16,833 nucleotides of DNA, from the NCBI GenBank assembly GCA_964443525.1, contig CAYUCY010000033.1, positions 1 through 16,833 on the forward strand, read 5' to 3'. The stretch comes from CAYUCY01 sp964443525 (GTDB lineage Bacteria; Pseudomonadota; Alphaproteobacteria; Caedimonadales; Caedimonadaceae). The stretch's first letter is position 1. Every line of letters begins with the position of its first letter. Shown here piece by piece: positions 13,647-16,833 of the stretch. Both the position numbers and the translations under genes were made by a program. Below the pieces are notes generated by a model, which saw nothing but the letters and a program-made list of their open reading frames with translations, had not been told where the DNA came from and ran no database searches.

Positions 13647-14599
13647 GCTTTTTTTGTGCCGGCAGCCTGAAGGGCCTTTGTGAGTTCGGGGACGATTTGG
13701 AAAAGATCGCCCACGAGACCGTAATCGGACACGCTGAAAATAGGAGCTTCTTCATCTTTGTTGATAGCGACGATAACCTTGGAGTCTTTCATACCTGCTA
13801 GATGCTGGATGGCTCCGGAAATACCGACGGCAATGTAAAGGTCAGGCGCGACCACTTTTCCTGTTTGCCCAACTTGATAGTCATTAGGGACATACCCCGC
13901 ATCAACGGCTGCGCGAGAAGCACCAATAGCAGCCCCCAAGCTGTCGGCCAATGTTTCAATAAGCTTAAAATTTTCTTTGTTCTGAAGCCCTCGTCCGCCG
14001 CTGACCACAATCCGGGCCGAGGTCAACTCAGGTCGATCGGATTTGACCTGTTCAAGCCCGATATATTTTGAGGGAGATTTAAGAGAGACGGGGCTTTTCA
14101 TTTTTTCCACAGATGCGCTTCCCCCCGAGCCTGAAACCGCTTCAAAGGTCGAGGTACGAACCGTGATCACTTTGATCTTATCGGAGGACTCGACCGTGGC
14201 CATTGCATTTCCAGCATAAATCGGACGAACGAAAGTTTTCTCGTCCACGACTTTAGAAATATCTGAGATTTGGGCTACATCCAAGAGAGCCGCCACTCGC
14301 GGCATAAAGTTTTTACCGAAAGTCGAGGCAGGTGCCAAGATATGGGTATAATCCCTACCCATAGCAGCCGTGAGGGTTGCAAGGGGTTCTGCAAGGGAAT
14401 GCTCAAGGGCGGGATCCTCAATTTGAAGAACTTTCCGAACACCTTCACAGGTCGAGGCGGCCTTTGCAGCACCGTCCGCATTGAAACCTGCAATAAAAAC
14501 CGTTACCTCTCCCCCGATTTTTCTGGCAGCCCCAAGCGTATTCAAAGTGGAGGGGCGCAAAGAAGAGTTGTCGTGTTCGGCAATCACAAGAATAGACAT
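13637..14599 (-). CDS. etfA: Electron transfer flavoprotein alpha subunit
   Basis: EtfA binds the FAD of the ETF heterodimer, which takes electrons from acyl-CoA and other matrix-type dehydrogenases and passes them to ETF-ubiquinone oxidoreductase and the respiratory chain. The C-terminal FAD domain is intact: VSGGRG (199-204), GASRAAVDAGYVPND (226-240), QVGQTGKVV (242-250), the signature LYIAVGISGAIQHLAGMKDS (254-273), INKDEEAPIF (279-288) and DYGLVGDL (292-299). Its 320 residues are typical. Its ATG overlaps the etfB stop as TAATG, a classic coupling that helps equal expression of the two subunits. Confidence 0.97.
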   Translation of the reverse strand: MSILVIAEHDNSSLRPSTLNTLGAARKIGGEVTVFIAGFNADGAAKAASTCEGVRKVLQIEDPALEHSLAEPLATLTAAMGRDYTHILAPASTFGKNFMPRVAALLDVAQISDISKVVDEKTFVRPIYAGNAMATVESSDKIKVITVRTSTFEAVSGSGGSASVEKMKSPVSLKSPSKYIGLEQVKSDRPELTSARIVVSGGRGLQNKENFKLIETLADSLGAAIGASRAAVDAGYVPNDYQVGQTGKVVAPDLYIAVGISGAIQHLAGMKDSKVIVAINKDEEAPIFSVSDYGLVGDLFQIVPELTKALQAAGTKKASA

Positions 14600-15348
14600 T
14601 AGAGAACCCTCGCTTCCTGAGTGAGTTTTTGCACCAATTCTTCGACGGAGGCGACCTTGATGCCCGCCTTCCTTTTTTCAGGCTCGGTCACCTTGAGAGT
14701 CTTTTGCCTTGGAGTGATATCGACTTTCAGGCTTTCCGGCGTGATCATTTCAAGGGGTTTTTGTTTGGCTTTCATAATGTTGGGAAGCTTCGGGTACCGC
14801 GGTGTATTGAGACGAAGGTCCGTGGTGCAGACAGCCGGCAGCGGGAAAGAGATTTTTTCAAGTCCCCCGTCCACCTCTCGAACAACCGTGGCCTCGGATC
14901 CGTTTAGCTCCAGCTTTGAAATAAAAGTTCCCTGAGGCCAGTCGAGAAGGGCCGAGAGCATCTGCCCCGTTTGGTTTGAATCGTCATCAATCGCCTGCTT
15001 GCCCAAGATCACAAGATCGGGCTTTTCTTTCTCGATCAAAGCTTTGAGAATCTTTGCAACGGCTAGCGGCTCAACCGGTTGATCCGTCTCAACCAGAATT
15101 CCTCGGTCAGCGCCTAAGGCCAGTGCTGATCGAATCTGTTCTTGGGCGAGTTTGGGTCCGATGGAGACGGCTACAATTTCTTTGGCTTTACCGGATTCAA
15201 GGAGACGAACGGCTTCTTCAACTGCAATCTCGTCAAAGGGGTTCATCGACATTTTGACATTTTGAAGCTCAACCCCTGATCCGTCGGCTTTTACCCGAGC
15301 CTTGACATTGTAGTCGATCACACGTTTGACGGCGACAAGAATCTTCAT
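14599..15348 (-). CDS. etfB: Electron transfer flavoprotein beta subunit
   Basis: EtfB is the AMP-binding subunit of ETF and docks partner dehydrogenases. Family features are MKILVAVKRVIDYNVK at the N-terminus, MNPFDEIAVEEAVRL (36-50), GKQAIDDDSNQTGQ (116-129) and the ETF-beta signature with recognition loop, VREVDGGLE through LRLNTPRYPKLPN and then IMKAKQKPLE (156-201). This loop inserts into acyl-CoA dehydrogenases and carries the lysines that are methylated in some organisms. Its 249 residues are normal. The gene has a good promoter (15388-15416) and AGGGA about 9 bp before the ATG. It is first in the etfB-etfA operon. Confidence 0.97.
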   Translation of the reverse strand: MKILVAVKRVIDYNVKARVKADGSGVELQNVKMSMNPFDEIAVEEAVRLLESGKAKEIVAVSIGPKLAQEQIRSALALGADRGILVETDQPVEPLAVAKILKALIEKEKPDLVILGKQAIDDDSNQTGQMLSALLDWPQGTFISKLELNGSEATVVREVDGGLEKISFPLPAVCTTDLRLNTPRYPKLPNIMKAKQKPLEMITPESLKVDITPRQKTLKVTEPEKRKAGIKVASVEELVQKLTQEARVL

Positions 15349-15387
15349 ATGTTTTTTCCCTGTTATTCTTTAGTTATTTTTTCTTTC

Positions 15388-15416
15388 ATTAAAACGGTTT
15401 TGAAGGCTTTGGTCAA
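15388..15416 (-). promoter_or_regulatory. Predicted promoter of etfB-etfA
   Basis: On the minus strand TTGACC (15416-15411) and TTTAAT (15393-15388) are separated by exactly 17 bp, each matching five of six sigma70 consensus bases. The expected start lies about 33 bp before the etfB ATG. This is the best-formed promoter in the window together with that of tRNA-Leu. Confidence 0.65.
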
Positions 15417-15468
15417 GAAAGGATAAAAATCTAACGATGGCTCTAGCGAGAGTTACGACCGAATTTAC

Positions 15469-16833
15469 TTAGAGCATGGCGCTTCTATAAAGAAGGCCTT
15501 CCCGAATCTCATAAAAATGAACCTGACCCATTGCATTTAAAAAATCTTTATCGTGAGAGATGAGAAGAAGGGCGCCCGGGTACACTTTTAGGAGGTGGGT
15601 GATATGGGTTCGCGTCTCCAAATCAAGGTTGTTGGTCAATTCATCCAGCAGGAGAAGCTTGGGTGGTCTTGCAGCCAATTGCGCGAGGCTGAGTCGCGCT
15701 TTTTCACCGCCTGAAAGGTAGTTGACGCAAGCATAAACTTCTTCATTTTTACGGAAGAGAAAATCATTCAGGTGACGTCTGACGGCAGCGGGATTTTCAG
15801 ACTGGAAAATTTCCTGAATCGTTTCATACACGGTCTTGCAAGGGTCAAGAGTCCCATAGTGTTGATCAAGAATCCCAATATCCTCCCGTCGAGGCGTTGT
15901 CCAAATGCCTTCTTTAACGATTCTCTCATCTCCCAAAATTCCTTTTAAAAAAGTCGTTTTTCCGCTTCCGTTTTCTCCCAAAAGGGCGATCCTTTCTCTC
16001 TCGTGAAGGCTGAAGTGGATGTTCGTTAAAAGAGGCGTGTTCTTCTCATATCCGATAGTCCCGTCTTGAATTGAAATCAGAGGAGAAGAAGAGCGGGATG
16101 AAGAAGGGAGTTCAAATTTCGGAATAATAACCTCGGGGAGGTTTAGCCCCTCCAAAGCCTCACGAAGTTCCTGTTTTCTGTCAGTGAGAGATCTTTTTTT
16201 CTTTCCCGACGTCTCGATCGCCCGTCGTGCTTTTTCACGAGAGACGATGGTCGGCCATTTTCGTTCTCGAATGGATTTTTCTCCGCGAAGATTACTTTTC
16301 TTGGCGCGCTCTTGTTCTTTCATAAGGGACTGATGGAGTTCTTTCTTCCCTCGGTTCAGATGAGCGAGTTCCTTGTGGAGGGCCTCTCGTTTTTCATGAA
16401 GCTGCCTAAAATAATCATCAAACCGTCCCGTAAACACATGAATCTTTCCTCCTTCTAAATGCCAGAAAGTTTTCACACAGCTTCGTAACACTTCGACATC
16501 ATGGGAAGCCACAATTAAAGTCTGTTTGTAAGTGTTTAGAAGTCGGATGAAAGACCTGCGGTTTTTTTGGTCCAGATGGTTGGTTGGCTCATCCAAAAGG
16601 AGGAGATCGGGATGATGGTAAAGGACTTCCGTGAAGGCCTTTTGAAAGCGTTCACCACCGCTCATACGGCTGAAATCTTCGATGATTTGGGGGACGTATC
16701 TGATCACCATCCCTGTAGGAATAACCACACGCCCTTCCGCAGGAGATGATGTTTGCGCAAGGAGCTTTAACAGAGATGACTTCCCACATCCGTTTCGACC
16801 GATAATCCCGATGCGACTTCCGGAGGGGATTTC
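15469..16833 (-). CDS. ABC-F family ATPase, 5' end beyond the window
   Basis: This is a soluble ATPase with two ABC domains and no membrane segment, as in ABC-F proteins that act on the ribosome (translation factors or antibiotic-protection proteins). The open frame continues to the right edge. The 35 codons before the apparent GTG start at 16728 encode the first Walker A (GRNGCGKS, visible residues 12-19), so the GTG is internal. Domain 1 also has MSGGE (57-61), DEPTNHLD (80-87) and SHD (109-111). A long charged linker follows. Domain 2 has GENGSGKT (285-292), LSGGE (372-376), DELTNNLD (396-403) and SHDKDF (425-430). Both catalytic glutamates are present, so both sites should hydrolyse ATP. 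There is little C-terminal extension. A weak hairpin with a T run (about 15424-15455) follows the stop. The exact ABC-F subfamily is not assigned. Confidence 0.92.
   Translation of the reverse strand, partial: EIPSGSRIGIIGRNGCGKSSLLKLLAQTSSPAEGRVVIPTGMVIRYVPQIIEDFSRMSGGERFQKAFTEVLYHHPDLLLLDEPTNHLDQKNRRSFIRLLNTYKQTLIVASHDVEVLRSCVKTFWHLEGGKIHVFTGRFDDYFRQLHEKREALHKELAHLNRGKKELHQSLMKEQERAKKSNLRGEKSIRERKWPTIVSREKARRAIETSGKKKRSLTDRKQELREALEGLNLPEVIIPKFELPSSSRSSSPLISIQDGTIGYEKNTPLLTNIHFSLHERERIALLGENGSGKTTFLKGILGDERIVKEGIWTTPRREDIGILDQHYGTLDPCKTVYETIQEIFQSENPAAVRRHLNDFLFRKNEEVYACVNYLSGGEKARLSLAQLAARPPKLLLLDELTNNLDLETRTHITHLLKVYPGALLLISHDKDFLNAMGQVHFYEIREGLLYRSAML

Noticed and set aside
16726..16728. 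GTG at 16728 as the start of the ABC-F gene
   Set aside because: The frame stays open to the window edge and encodes an intact Walker A (GRNGCGKS) upstream, so the gene is cut by the window, not started there.
1..16833. CRISPR arrays, insertion sequences, toxin-antitoxin or defence systems
   Set aside because: No regularly spaced repeats, transposase motifs or recognisable defence genes were seen on either strand.

Overview
The window looks like a chromosomal segment of an alphaproteobacterium, probably host-associated (the Holosporales/Paracaedibacter-like lineages are the best guess). This rests on alphaproteobacterial-type SecD/SecF/YajC, EtfB/EtfA and AmpG proteins and a UvrD/PcrA helicase, together with several secreted proteins of no recognisable family and an AmpG-type permease, a group often expanded in intracellular alphaproteobacteria. 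The order-level assignment is inference, since no rRNA or other marker gene is present.

Layout from left to right. Positions 1-163 hold the 3' end of a MarC-family membrane protein gene, which overlaps by 20 bp the convergent end of an EamA/DMT exporter gene (144-1043, minus). A 58-bp divergent spacer with a symmetrical TGTTATAACA element separates this from a full-length UvrD/PcrA helicase gene (1102-3351). It is followed by a polytopic membrane protein of unknown function (3490-4311), a good terminator, and a complete tRNA-Leu(CAA) with its own promoter (4393-4520).

From about 4521 to 7183 the sequence is an AT-rich, low-density island. It holds two divergently transcribed genes for small secreted proteins I cannot assign (4882-5805 minus; 6087-6710 plus). 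The second carries a basic, NLS-like KRRKK cluster. The island also has several hairpins and a 473-bp gene-free stretch with a potential structured RNA.

The right-hand part is ordinary housekeeping. An AmpG-like permease gene (7184-8476, plus) overlaps by 13 bp the convergent end of a tightly packed minus-strand operon. That operon runs yajC, secD, secF, then an exported alpha/beta hydrolase (12386 down to 8464). YajC, SecD and SecF form the accessory complex of the Sec translocon. The hydrolase start lies inside secF, so the two are probably co-translated. Upstream are a Lys-rich secreted protein of unknown function (12525-13568), the etfB-etfA operon (15348-13637) with a good sigma70-type promoter and a TAATG stop/start overlap, and finally an ABC-F ATPase gene that runs off the right edge (15469-16833+).

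I found no CRISPR array, transposase, integrase, phage gene or rRNA. The most interesting parts are the orphan secreted-protein island beside tRNA-Leu, the candidate structured RNA at 6827-6996, and an in-frame palindromic insertion inside uvrD.
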